From: JALHST01 sp963798435
GTDB lineage: Bacteria; Bacteroidota; Bacteroidia; Flavobacteriales; Flavobacteriaceae
DNA length: 64,000 nt
Reading direction: 5' to 3'
Assembly (NCBI GenBank): GCA_963798435.1
Contig: CAWCTF010000004.1
Span: 930,001-994,000 of the forward strand
Position 1 is the first letter of the stretch, and each line of letters opens with the position of its first letter. The notes beneath the pieces were generated by a model that saw nothing but the letters and a program-made list of their open reading frames with translations, ran no database searches and had not been told where the DNA came from. Below, piece by piece: positions 52,575 through 62,231 of the stretch. A program made the translations under genes and the position numbers.

Positions 52575-54812
52575 ATGAATGCAACAGAGCTTCCATCAAG
52601 AAGAAAGTTCCTTCGGGACCTTGGTTATATAAGCATTGGGTTTTCATTTCTCGGTGCTTGTCAAGGTCCGGAAGATCCGATTATGGCCTCAAGAGTAGAT
52701 TTCGTAGATGGCCTTCCCAGTAGCATGGGAAAAGCAAAAACGGTGAATGCATGGTTGGAAATACGGGAAGATGGGACTATCAGGATATTATCCGGGAAAG
52801 TAGAATTAGGTCAGGGCATCCGCACAGCCATCCGTCAAGTTGCCGCTGAAGAACTCGATATGGATCTAGATCGGGTTGAAGTAACCCTTGCAGAGACTGG
52901 GGTTACACCAAACGAAGGCTATACAGGTGCCAGTGCATCCATTCAAAATAGTGCCATGTCTGTCCGGTATGCGGCGGCCACTGCAAGGACCGAATTATTA
53001 AAACTGGCTAGTAAAAAATTAAACACACCCATTGACGACCTGTGGCTGTACAATGGCATTGTTAAGGCTAAGACCGATAGCAAGTACCTTACTTTTGGTG
53101 CCATCCTTGAAGGGGTTCAACTGGAAATGGAAGTAACTACCCCGATCCAAATCAAGAATAAGAAAGAACACCGTTATGTCGGTAAAGCCATTCCAAGAAT
53201 GGATATTGAAAGGATGGTACGAGGTGAAGCCATCTATCTCCAGGATATGCGCTTCCCAGGTATGGTACATGCCAGGGTGGTGCGGCCACCGGGTTATGGG
53301 TCCAAACTACTCAAGTTCGACGCATCCGGGGTAAAATCGGAGGTAGTAGGCCTACATAAAATAATTGTCAAGGGAAGTTTTTTGGGTGTAATTACCCAAA
53401 GGGAATATCAAGCCGTGAAAGCACAACGCTATCTTAATGAACATTCAGAATGGACAGCCCCACTGGCTCTTCCCGAATCGGAAGACTTGAATAACCATAT
53501 AAAAAAAATTGCCGATCCACCCGAGTTGGTTCAGAATGAAGGAACTATTGACGCTGCCGTTGTAGGTGGGAAAACCATGCAGGCGCGTTTTTCGAAACCT
53601 TATATAATGCATGGTTCTATGGGACCGGCTTGCGGAATTGCGCTATTCGATGGGGAGGTATTGCACATCTGGTCACATAGTCAAGGGATATATCCCTTAA
53701 GGGATGCCTTGACATCGATGCTTGCTATGGATTCAAGTAAAATACATATCATAAGTATTCCTGGGGCAGGTTGTTACGGGCACAGTACCGCTGATGACGC
53801 CGCAACCGATGCAGCACTTTTGGCATTTGAATATCCTAAAAAGCATGTCCGTGTGCAGTGGTCGCGACAGGACGAACAAACTTGGGATCCCTTTGGTCCT
53901 GCAATGATTGTCGAACTAGAAGCCAGTCTGGATGAAAGCGGAAGAATACATTCCTGGAAATCAGACGTCTGGACCGATTCACACAGTACACGCCCCAATT
54001 CCGATGCAGGCACGGTACTTGCCGCCCGCTATTTGGAAAGTCCTTTTTTGATGAGGTCGAGGGGCTATTTGGCCGGGGGATATAGAAATGCCGAACCCTA
54101 TTACAACATTCCGAATAGGAGATTGAACGCCCATTACTATGATGGCCCGCTTCGGGTTTCATCATTACGAAGTTTAGGCTCCTTTGCGAACATTTTCGCC
54201 GTGGAATCTTTTATGGATACATTGGCTGAAAAAGCAGGAAAAGATCCTCTTGAATTTCGGTTGCTACATTTAGATGACGAAAGGGCCATTGCTGTTGTCA
54301 AGAGAGTGACCGAAATGACGGCCTCCCAAATACCTGATAAGCACGAAGGAATTGGCTATGCATTTATGCGATACAAGAATACGGATGCCTATGTCATGGT
54401 GGCCGCCAAAGTAAAAGTAGATACTGTGAATGGCAATGTTCGACTTATCAAATTATGGGCGGCTATCGATGTGGGCGAAGTAATCAACCTTGACGGCCTT
54501 ATAAATCAAACTGAGGGCGGCATGATCCAGGCGGCCAGCTGGACGTTAAAAGAGCAAGTAGCTTTCAATACGAAGGGAGTGACCAGCAGTGATTGGAATT
54601 CGTATCCCATTTTACGATATCCCGAAATACCCGAAATCGAAGTCGCCATTATTGACCGACCCAATGAAGCAGTATGTGGGGGAGGGGAAGTACCCATGCC
54701 ACCTACCGGAGCCGCAATAGCCAATGCGGTCTTTAAGGCTTCCGGCATTCGCGTGTATGATTTGCCAATTACCCCAGGGAAAATAATCAGGGCAGCGATG
54801 ATATCACACTAA
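52575..54812 (+). CDS. Molybdopterin-binding subunit of a xanthine-dehydrogenase-family oxidoreductase (IorB-like)
   Basis: The 745-residue protein begins with a twin-arginine signal (RRKFLRDLGYISIGFSFLGAC) whose final cysteine suggests a Tat lipoprotein. The molybdenum-cofactor domain follows: IRILSGKVELGQGIRTAIRQVAAEELD, GYTGASASIQNSAMSVRYAA, MHGSMGPACGIALF, and PMPPTGAAIANAV with the C-terminal glutamate region GGGEVPMPPTG. Substrate could be an aldehyde or an N-heterocycle such as isoquinoline; it is not predictable here. No FAD subunit is encoded nearby, consistent with IorAB-type enzymes that use a cytochrome or quinone acceptor. Confidence 0.93.
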   Translation: MNATELPSRRKFLRDLGYISIGFSFLGACQGPEDPIMASRVDFVDGLPSSMGKAKTVNAWLEIREDGTIRILSGKVELGQGIRTAIRQVAAEELDMDLDRVEVTLAETGVTPNEGYTGASASIQNSAMSVRYAAATARTELLKLASKKLNTPIDDLWLYNGIVKAKTDSKYLTFGAILEGVQLEMEVTTPIQIKNKKEHRYVGKAIPRMDIERMVRGEAIYLQDMRFPGMVHARVVRPPGYGSKLLKFDASGVKSEVVGLHKIIVKGSFLGVITQREYQAVKAQRYLNEHSEWTAPLALPESEDLNNHIKKIADPPELVQNEGTIDAAVVGGKTMQARFSKPYIMHGSMGPACGIALFDGEVLHIWSHSQGIYPLRDALTSMLAMDSSKIHIISIPGAGCYGHSTADDAATDAALLAFEYPKKHVRVQWSRQDEQTWDPFGPAMIVELEASLDESGRIHSWKSDVWTDSHSTRPNSDAGTVLAARYLESPFLMRSRGYLAGGYRNAEPYYNIPNRRLNAHYYDGPLRVSSLRSLGSFANIFAVESFMDTLAEKAGKDPLEFRLLHLDDERAIAVVKRVTEMTASQIPDKHEGIGYAFMRYKNTDAYVMVAAKVKVDTVNGNVRLIKLWAAIDVGEVINLDGLINQTEGGMIQAASWTLKEQVAFNTKGVTSSDWNSYPILRYPEIPEIEVAIIDRPNEAVCGGGEVPMPPTGAAIANAVFKASGIRVYDLPITPGKIIRAAMISH

Positions 54813-54965
54813 TCAATGCAAGGGCAATTCTCTAGTAATCCGTTTAGCACCAAAGCATCCATAAAAAATGCCATGATCGAGGAGGAGTTCGGTAGAAATA
54901 AGCCGTCAAAAATTCGATTGGGTCGCGCGCGGATAAATTTTTCCGACGGATAATAATGCTAAACA

Positions 54966-57677
54966 TTAATCATCGTCGTCGTCAAAATCAGTTCCTGCTA
55001 ATTTGGCAGGGTAAGGCACGTCACCTTTACTACTGAACCAAAGAATGCGATTTAGGGCATCGTCACTGCCTGAATCAATATGGTCGAACTCTGGGCTCAT
55101 TGATTTTTTGGCAAAGGATAAACCTTTTCCCTTTAATGCATCTAAACTGGGGTTCATTTCATCTATGGGAATTCGGTTGGAAACTTTTTCAAAACCATCC
55201 CCAATTGCATTTTCCGTAAAGCAGTCGAACATGGGCAAGGCTGTGGCGTCCATCAGGTTCATCGGCGGAATGCCCAAAATCTGTTCGATGGAACGTACTA
55301 TTGAAGTTTGGTTATAGTTGGTACTGACAGTCTTTTTTAATCGACTATACGGGCTGATTATAAAACCGGTGGTACGATACGCTGAAACATGGTCCCATCC
55401 GGCTTGGGAATCATCTTCAGTAACAAAAATGACCGTATTTTTCCAAAACCTGCTATTGCTGATCGCTTCGACGATACGGCCCAAGGCCAGGTCATTATCG
55501 GCAACCATGGCCCGTGGGGTTGGCATTCCGGGCCTGGTGCCGGTGGTATGGTCTGACGAAAGTGCCATTACCGACAGTTCAGGAAATTGGTCCCCAGGCA
55601 TCTTTTCGTACTCCTGTAATTCCTTGATAAAAGCGTCTGCCCGTATTTGTTCTGTAATCTTCAACTGATCAGATCCCGGATAATTTTGGGAAAGCATGGG
55701 GGCGACCCTGGAGATGGTGGTCGTATTGTGAAATACCAAGTTTTTCCCCGATTTATAGTCATTATAAATGGATGTCCAGGTAAGTCTGGGGTCGATATTG
55801 GGATCACAGGCCTCCCCGTATATACGTACCGTTTTTCCATGATCTGCAGCGTTGTTCCAGATAAATCCCTTTTGGCCATAGACCAGGGCATCGGTTTGTA
55901 CATGCGGATAACTCCTGAACCATGCCCGCACGTTCTTTTCGATATAATCGGTGACCATGGCGGCGTCCGTCCATTGATGTCCTTCGGCGGAACATTTTCC
56001 CGAAGCATAATAATTGTCAAGCAGCAGAAAATCCTGGGCAAGCCGATGCTGGTTGGGGGTTATGCTATCCCCGAAAATACATAGTCCCATTTCCCCGTTT
56101 CCGGTCGCCATATCCCCTAGAACCTGGTCATAGGTCCTATTTTCCTTTATGATATAAATGACATGTTTGAAAACGGAAGGTTCCCCGATGCGCTCGGGCA
56201 TGGGTCTCGCCGGTTGGTTCTGCCGGGGCGAAAGTTTGGCAAGCTCGAGCCTAAAATGCAGCATCTGTTTTTTTACCTGATCCGTGTATTCGGCCAATTT
56301 TTTGGAATCGGGAACGGGAATTATTGAAACGGTGGCTTTTTGGTGATGGGAGTTGAACGCCCCTTTTTTAATTTGTTCACTGATTTCATTGGGCTGCTCC
56401 ATTTGCAGACTATTTACCCGGGCTCCCTCGCCTTCGAGATTGGTCACGAACAGCGTATTATTTTTTAAGGTTACGCCACCGGGGTAGGCTTCCGTTGGAA
56501 TGTAGCCCAGTACCGAACTTTGCCGATTTTCTGGGGAAAACCGCAGTACCGCTAAGGCGTTGTCCATTCCATTGGCAACATATAGTTGTGATCCGTCTTC
56601 GTTAAAGACCATGGCATTCGGGGAATCACCAATAAATCCCATCTTGCCTTCATGTATTTTTACCGAGATGGTTTCCTGTACCTGCAGGCTTTCGGGGTTT
56701 ATGACAGAAATAACGTCGCTATTGCCATTACTTACGCATATCATTCCATTACCAGGATTGCTAACGATATCATTGGGGTGAAGCCCTACCGGTATCGTTG
56801 AAATCAGTGTGCCGTCTTTCACTGAAAATACTGAGACGCTGCCGTTGTCGATGGCTCCTGTTGATGGGTCTATAAAGGCTTCACCATACGGCACACCCGC
56901 TGTTTCCGCTTGGTTTTGGCCTGATGGAGCGGTCCCGGCCCAATTGGTGACAAATGCTTTTTCGCCTTGAATAAGAATTCCATAAGGGGCGACTCCTGTA
57001 GGTACTGACCAAACGGTCTTTTTGGATTCGACCTCGACTTTTTCCAGGGTATTGTTGCCATTGAGGACCACATAAAGAAATTGATTTCCGTTTTCTGTGG
57101 TGATTGCCAGTTCATTGGGCAATGCCAATGGGGAGGAGCCCTTTGGTTGAAAATCGAAGGTTTTTAGAATGTTTAGGACCTTTCCCTTAACACGTGCCTG
57201 AAAGACCTTTGAAGTATGGTCATAGCCATTCGAGGCGCTCCAATAGATTGTAACCCCTTGATCGTCCTTTATGGCCAGGATGCCCGAATAGGTGCTCATA
57301 AACCCACTATATTCCTCTTGGTCGGCATAGGACCATCGGTTCACGATGCTTCGGGTTCTGGGATCGAGTAGTGCTATTCCGTAGCGATCTTCTATTACCA
57401 ATAGGTCAGATTCTGGGATGGCCTGTATATCAAGACTATGGTTCTCCAGCTCTGGATTCCCGAAAGAAACTACTTTTCCGGCAGGTTTGATGATGCGATT
57501 GTAGGGCATCATCACAGGCAACGAAACCCCGTTCAGCGAACTTTGGTCATAGGCTGCATAGTGCCTGCTTTTTTCATCGGTAGTGCTCGAATCCAGTTTT
57601 TTAAGGGAATGGCAAGCAAGACAGCATGTTGCCACCAAAAACAGCACAGTACGTTGTAGGGTGCCGGAAAATTTCAT
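54966..57677 (-). CDS. YncE-like beta-propeller/phosphoesterase lipoprotein
   Basis: The 903-residue protein starts at 57677, chosen because it gives a lipoprotein signal (LQRTVLFLVATCCLAC). Residues of about 60-430 form a YVTN-type beta-propeller, including IPVGLHPNDIVSNPGNGMICV. Residues of about 510-830 form a phosphoesterase domain of the AcpA/phospholipase-C superfamily with KENRTYDQVLGD, SAEGHQWTDAA, SSDHTTGTRPG and EDDSQAGWDHVSAY. The paralogue has DHVDAHR where this protein has DHVSAYR, so one conserved histidine is replaced. An acidic D-rich tail (DFDDDDD) ends the protein. It lies 46 bp downstream of its paralogue. Confidence 0.88.
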   Translation of the reverse strand: MKFSGTLQRTVLFLVATCCLACHSLKKLDSSTTDEKSRHYAAYDQSSLNGVSLPVMMPYNRIIKPAGKVVSFGNPELENHSLDIQAIPESDLLVIEDRYGIALLDPRTRSIVNRWSYADQEEYSGFMSTYSGILAIKDDQGVTIYWSASNGYDHTSKVFQARVKGKVLNILKTFDFQPKGSSPLALPNELAITTENGNQFLYVVLNGNNTLEKVEVESKKTVWSVPTGVAPYGILIQGEKAFVTNWAGTAPSGQNQAETAGVPYGEAFIDPSTGAIDNGSVSVFSVKDGTLISTIPVGLHPNDIVSNPGNGMICVSNGNSDVISVINPESLQVQETISVKIHEGKMGFIGDSPNAMVFNEDGSQLYVANGMDNALAVLRFSPENRQSSVLGYIPTEAYPGGVTLKNNTLFVTNLEGEGARVNSLQMEQPNEISEQIKKGAFNSHHQKATVSIIPVPDSKKLAEYTDQVKKQMLHFRLELAKLSPRQNQPARPMPERIGEPSVFKHVIYIIKENRTYDQVLGDMATGNGEMGLCIFGDSITPNQHRLAQDFLLLDNYYASGKCSAEGHQWTDAAMVTDYIEKNVRAWFRSYPHVQTDALVYGQKGFIWNNAADHGKTVRIYGEACDPNIDPRLTWTSIYNDYKSGKNLVFHNTTTISRVAPMLSQNYPGSDQLKITEQIRADAFIKELQEYEKMPGDQFPELSVMALSSDHTTGTRPGMPTPRAMVADNDLALGRIVEAISNSRFWKNTVIFVTEDDSQAGWDHVSAYRTTGFIISPYSRLKKTVSTNYNQTSIVRSIEQILGIPPMNLMDATALPMFDCFTENAIGDGFEKVSNRIPIDEMNPSLDALKGKGLSFAKKSMSPEFDHIDSGSDDALNRILWFSSKGDVPYPAKLAGTDFDDDDD

Positions 57678-57723
57678 TGTATTTAATTCTTTTAAGGCTT
57701 CCATAAGTTAGTTTGCGATGTGA

Positions 57724-60183
57724 TCATTCGTCTTCTTCATCTGCCTTTTCTTCCAAAATGACAAAGGCACTTCGTTTGGGGGCAGGCATCACTGAATTTT
57801 CTCCTTTTACCGATTTCCAGACCACCTCGTTCAGCTCTAGGTCAGGAACGGCATCTTCCTTTGAAAAATCGAATTTTTCAGATTTTTTACTGCTTTCGTT
57901 CACGGCCACATTGCGCTGTCGGATGTCGATTAGCGAAGGGATATGGGTATATGGCGTAAAATCAGGACGGTCGGTAAAACATTCGTACAAAGGTGTGGCA
58001 CCGGCATCATACTGGCTCATCGGGGGAAGGCCTAGAATAAGCTCAATGGTGCGCAATACCCCGGAAGTCGAATACATGGTATGGATGACCGCATGGCGTT
58101 TCACATAAGGCCCCGCAACAAAAACCGGCGAACGATGCGCATCTACATGATCCGGGCCGTTCTGGGCATCGTCCTCCAGTATAAACACCACAGATTCGTT
58201 CCATACCGACGAATGTGAAAGATGATCCAGAATACGACCGATTGCCAGGTCATTATCGGCAACGGCTGCTGACGGCGTGATTTTGCCTAATTTTTGGCCG
58301 CTCGTATGATCATTGGAAATCCTGATGGTGTTGAATCGGGGAACAGCATTGATTGTGAGCAGGGAATCAAAATCGTTGATCCAGGCATCGGCCCGTACCT
58401 GGTCTTCTATATCCATATCAAACCCGGGGGAATGGGGAGCCATATGTCCCTCCAATGATTTTATGTTCGCTTTTCCGAATTCCCCGAATTCCCCATAGCT
58501 CCGGTAGCTGATATTCGCCCGTTTACAGTAGTCCCAAATAAAACCATCCTTTGGATAGGTGGCTTCCTCCGATCCTTCGTATACATAGTTTCCGCCCCGA
58601 TTCCCATAATAGGTAGGCCAGGTTTTTTCGACGACATCCGTTGCATAGGCTGCGGTTGTCCAATTGTGTCCGTCGGCACTCACCTCGGCGTCTACGTAAA
58701 AATTGTCCATCAGCACAAAGTCGTTCGCGATGGCATGGTGGTTCGGCGTGATTTTTTTTCCGAAAAGGCATAGGGAATCTTCCCCATTCCCAGCGGCTAC
58801 ATCCCCCATGACCTGATCATAGGTGCGGTTTTCCTTAATGATGTAGAATACATATTTCATCGGGGAGGATTCCCCTTGCATGGTAGGAACAGGATTGTTC
58901 TTAAGATCGTTTTTAAGATCTATTTTTTGCCCAGTAAAGGGGCTGTTGTCATAGACTTGGGCGGTATATGATCGTAACTTTAAGGGGTCTGGGTTCTCGA
59001 TAAATGACAAAGTACCCTTGAATAGCCCCCCTATATATTGTAACTCCTTATCAGCCGAACTGCCTTTTTGATAGTCGCTATTGTCCTTTTTTATCGCGGG
59101 CTGAGGGCCATTGGGATTGGCCATCGAAGTAAAGCCCTTCCCATTGCTGACGAGGATTTTGTTCCTAAGCGTTTTTATGTTGGTCGGGTACCAGCCGACG
59201 GGAATAAAGCCTTTACTTTTACTTTTCCCAGGTTGGGAAATGTCGAATACAGCCAGGCAATTGTTATCGGCGTTTGCAATAAACAGCGTTTTTTCGTTTT
59301 TAGACAAGGCAATGCCATTCGCCGTAGAGCCTGACAAGTTCGTTGGATATAAGGAAGTCGACAAGGTTTCGATCAGCGTATTTGAATCGGTATCGACTAC
59401 AGATACGGTGTTGTCGTTTGCATTGGCAACGAAGAGGTGTGTTCCTTTTTTATTCAAAAGCAATTCGTTGGGATGGCTGCCGGTCTTTAACGTTTGGATA
59501 ATTGTTTGCGTTTTTGTATCAAAAATGGCAATTTCGCCCATGCCCCACAGTGAGATATACAATTTCCGATCATCGGTCGATAAAATACAGCTATAGGCAA
59601 TACCCGGTAAGTCGATTTTTTTAATGACTTTTTTTGTTTCGAGTGAAACTATGTAGAGGCGCTGGTCCTCCTTGGTTACAGTATATAGATACTGCTGGTT
59701 TTTAGTGACTGCTATGCCGGTGGGGGATATTGAATCATCTGGCCAGGGAAGTCCCAATTTCAACGTGTCTTGGGGAATAAGTCTATTTTGCTCGATGTGA
59801 AAGTCGATGATGAAATTGTCGTTTCCCCCCGAAGCATATAGGTGTTTTTCATCACGGCTGAAGGCCAGTCCGTACCAAGATTTACCCACGATTCTCCTGT
59901 CAAGTACTTTTTCATGCTTTGGATCGATCAGCTGAATTGACTGAATGCTTTGCCCATTATTGGTTACGGCAAGATATTTCCCAGAGTTGCTCAACTGCAT
60001 ATTCAACGGAAGATCTCCCAGTGGCAAGGAACTGCCCGCCGGACTTAACTTCCATCCGTTGGGAAGCAACACCTGTTGTGTCCCGGGAATTTTCCCAGGT
60101 TGTGCTTGGGCCCATACGGAGTTGGTTACAAGTAATGCGATTCCTAGGAGTTGATAAATTTTGTGATACGTAGTTGTGCGCAT
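57724..60183 (-). CDS. Secreted YncE-like beta-propeller/phosphoesterase
   Basis: The 819-residue protein has a signal peptide (IYQLLGIALLVTNSVWAQA), a seven-bladed YVTN-type propeller (about 50-360) and a C-terminal phosphoesterase domain (about 440-750) with KENRTYDQVMGD, SADGHNWTTAA, SNDHTSGQKLG and EDDAQNGPDHVDAHRSP, all motifs intact. The acidic tail ends KADEEDE. Proteins of this fusion are widespread in Bacteroidota, and some related single-domain enzymes are acid phosphatases; activity here is inferred. It is preceded by an outer-membrane protein gene 10 bp upstream, in one operon with its paralogue. Confidence 0.9.
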   Translation of the reverse strand: MRTTTYHKIYQLLGIALLVTNSVWAQAQPGKIPGTQQVLLPNGWKLSPAGSSLPLGDLPLNMQLSNSGKYLAVTNNGQSIQSIQLIDPKHEKVLDRRIVGKSWYGLAFSRDEKHLYASGGNDNFIIDFHIEQNRLIPQDTLKLGLPWPDDSISPTGIAVTKNQQYLYTVTKEDQRLYIVSLETKKVIKKIDLPGIAYSCILSTDDRKLYISLWGMGEIAIFDTKTQTIIQTLKTGSHPNELLLNKKGTHLFVANANDNTVSVVDTDSNTLIETLSTSLYPTNLSGSTANGIALSKNEKTLFIANADNNCLAVFDISQPGKSKSKGFIPVGWYPTNIKTLRNKILVSNGKGFTSMANPNGPQPAIKKDNSDYQKGSSADKELQYIGGLFKGTLSFIENPDPLKLRSYTAQVYDNSPFTGQKIDLKNDLKNNPVPTMQGESSPMKYVFYIIKENRTYDQVMGDVAAGNGEDSLCLFGKKITPNHHAIANDFVLMDNFYVDAEVSADGHNWTTAAYATDVVEKTWPTYYGNRGGNYVYEGSEEATYPKDGFIWDYCKRANISYRSYGEFGEFGKANIKSLEGHMAPHSPGFDMDIEDQVRADAWINDFDSLLTINAVPRFNTIRISNDHTSGQKLGKITPSAAVADNDLAIGRILDHLSHSSVWNESVVFILEDDAQNGPDHVDAHRSPVFVAGPYVKRHAVIHTMYSTSGVLRTIELILGLPPMSQYDAGATPLYECFTDRPDFTPYTHIPSLIDIRQRNVAVNESSKKSEKFDFSKEDAVPDLELNEVVWKSVKGENSVMPAPKRSAFVILEEKADEEDE

Positions 60184-60193
60184 TATTTAGTAT

Positions 60194-61030
60194 TTAGATT
60201 CGGGAAAGATCGTAAACGACGCGCGCTTGTACCATAAACCCATTTTGTAAGGGGAGATCGCGTATCGCGTCTGAGGGCCCCGCCTGACTACGCGTCGCAT
60301 AGATAACCGGCCCGCCACAGACAGAAAAGGAAAATCGGGAATTTTTCGGACTTAGATTAAAAGACGGTCCTACCAATAGTTTTGCCCCGCCTTCGGCTTC
60401 TTCTTCCTCCCAAAAGCCTTCTAAATCCTCACCTAGGGCCTCTACCCCGGCATATAATTCGTTCCACAATCGGTACTGTATTCCTATACTGGTGATGACA
60501 TCAATGGCATCACGGTCATTCCCAAATGCCTTTTCAAACAGTAGGTTTCCATTCAGTCGCCAGAATGACGTGGTATAGGCCGCAGTCAGACGACTAATGA
60601 GTGAACCCATCGTATCGTAGTCAAGTCTTCCGCCAAGACCAAGTCCCAAACGAAAGCCCTGGGCGCTCTTTCCGCCAATTATATCACGGATAACTTCCAC
60701 CTGTTGCGCACTTGAAACACGTACGCCATCGGAAAAACCGAATGCTGCTTTCGCATATAGGGTAAATCGGTTACCTAAATACCCCATAAGGGCGATTTCC
60801 TGCCCGATGCCTGAAAAGCCGAAAGGATCTGAAACCCGCTCCCCGTAGGTTCCAGCATAATTTACGCTCCAGGGCCGGGTATCTGGAGTCAAGGTAGTTA
60901 CTGAAAACAGGAAGGGCTGGGGCGCTTTGGATATCTTATCATTCCCAGCGTACGTTATTTCAGGATCCTGGCCTAAAATGGAAGTTGTCCAAATCAGTAA
61001 TAAGGAAATTGCGATTATGTGCTTTTGCAT
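60194..61030 (-). CDS. Outer-membrane beta-barrel-type protein of unknown function
   Basis: The 278-residue protein has a signal peptide (HIIAISLLLIWTTSILGQ) and alternating beta strands ending in FMVQARVVYDLSRI, consistent with a small outer-membrane barrel. No named family is recognised. An acidic loop (LEGFWEEEEAEGG) lies around residue 200. It is the first gene of an operon with two YncE/phosphoesterase genes and may help anchor or export a related substrate. Confidence 0.72.
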   Translation of the reverse strand: MQKHIIAISLLLIWTTSILGQDPEITYAGNDKISKAPQPFLFSVTTLTPDTRPWSVNYAGTYGERVSDPFGFSGIGQEIALMGYLGNRFTLYAKAAFGFSDGVRVSSAQQVEVIRDIIGGKSAQGFRLGLGLGGRLDYDTMGSLISRLTAAYTTSFWRLNGNLLFEKAFGNDRDAIDVITSIGIQYRLWNELYAGVEALGEDLEGFWEEEEAEGGAKLLVGPSFNLSPKNSRFSFSVCGGPVIYATRSQAGPSDAIRDLPLQNGFMVQARVVYDLSRI

Positions 61031-61404
61031 CTCGTTTTGTTGAATATTTGTTCAATACTAGTACACTAATATAAAATTTAATCCCAGAAGGTACGTATGA
61101 TTAAAGTTATAATTTGGGGAAATCTGCCCGTTCCGATCAAATGAGATGAGGGCTGGTCATTTGCAAGTCAGGATGTGTAGGTGCCTGGGCGCAGGCCACT
61201 TTAAACATGTATATTAAAACCTAGTTAAGAAACCATGCACACCAACGATTCGCTAGCTCCCAATAACCGATGCCAGGCACGATTAGGTTCAATTTTATAT
61301 GCGCCTAAAAGAGATATTGACTTCTGTTACTGCCTATGGAAAAAGATTCGTTATCTTTAAATTAAAGTATAAATAATCGATTCATAGCGAGCTAAAAAAA
61401 GGAA
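61031..61404. other. Divergent intergenic region with a small dyad
   Basis: It holds the promoters of the barrel-protein operon and the methyltransferase. A 16-bp dyad TTGAATATTTGTTCAA (61040-61055) lies 10 bp upstream of the barrel-gene start and could be an operator. A -7-like TATCTTTA lies at 61352-61359 on the plus strand. No RNA gene was seen. Confidence 0.45.
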
Positions 61405-62166
61405 ATGGCACTATCGAAATGGGACGCGAATCTGTATACCGAAAAACACGCATTTGTTTTTGATTATGGAAATACGCTTATCGATCTACTTGACCCCAAA
61501 AATGATGAGTCGATCCTCGACATTGGGTGTGGCACAGGTCAGCTTACTGCCGGTATAGCCGAACGAGCGAAACATGTAACCGGAATCGACCTGTCACCTG
61601 AAATGATAGCGAATGCTAGGCAGAATTATCCGTCCTTGGATTTTCAAATTCAAGATGCATCCAATTTTCATTTTGAAAAAAAGTTTGACGCCCTCTTTTC
61701 AAATGCGGCGTTACATTGGGTAACCAACTATACATCAGCGATTAACTGCATGTATGCTGCCATTAAAAAGGGGGGAAGGATCGTTGTCGAATTCGGGGGG
61801 AAAGGAAATGTTCAGACTATTGTCGAACAGCTCAGAAAATCATTGAAAGATAGCGGGTACGTAGATCAGTCGAAAATCGCAGTATGGTATTTCCCTTCAA
61901 TCGCAAGCTATACTGCAGCCCTTGAAGCAGCAGGTTTCGAGGTGGTCTTCGCCCAGCTTTTCGATCGGCCGACCGAATTGGCCGATGAAGCAACAGGTAT
62001 TAAAGACTGGCTATCTATGTTTGCCAAATCATTTTTCGTAGGTGTAACACCTGATGATACGGAAGCGATTTTGTCAGAAGTCCAGGAAAAATTGAAATCA
62101 GTTTTATTTAAAAAAGGGAAGTGGTTTGCCGATTACCGACGTATTCGAATAATCGCGATTAAATGA
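61405..62166 (+). CDS. SAM-dependent class I methyltransferase
   Basis: The 253-residue cytoplasmic protein has motif I ILDIGCGTGQLTAGIAE (about residues 38-54), the acidic ribose-binding residue in GIDLSPEMI, and motif IV FDALFSNAALHWV. The overall sequence resembles the trans-aconitate methyltransferase/Methyltransf_11 group, with a C-terminal helical cap over the active site. The substrate is not predictable. It is 65 bp upstream of the sugar-kinase gene, possibly co-transcribed. Confidence 0.9.
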   Translation: MALSKWDANLYTEKHAFVFDYGNTLIDLLDPKNDESILDIGCGTGQLTAGIAERAKHVTGIDLSPEMIANARQNYPSLDFQIQDASNFHFEKKFDALFSNAALHWVTNYTSAINCMYAAIKKGGRIVVEFGGKGNVQTIVEQLRKSLKDSGYVDQSKIAVWYFPSIASYTAALEAAGFEVVFAQLFDRPTELADEATGIKDWLSMFAKSFFVGVTPDDTEAILSEVQEKLKSVLFKKGKWFADYRRIRIIAIK

Positions 62167-62231
62167 TTCAATACCTGAAAGTCTAAATGCGCGTTATCAT
62201 CTTTAAATGAAATCTTACTAAAAAGCTGCTA

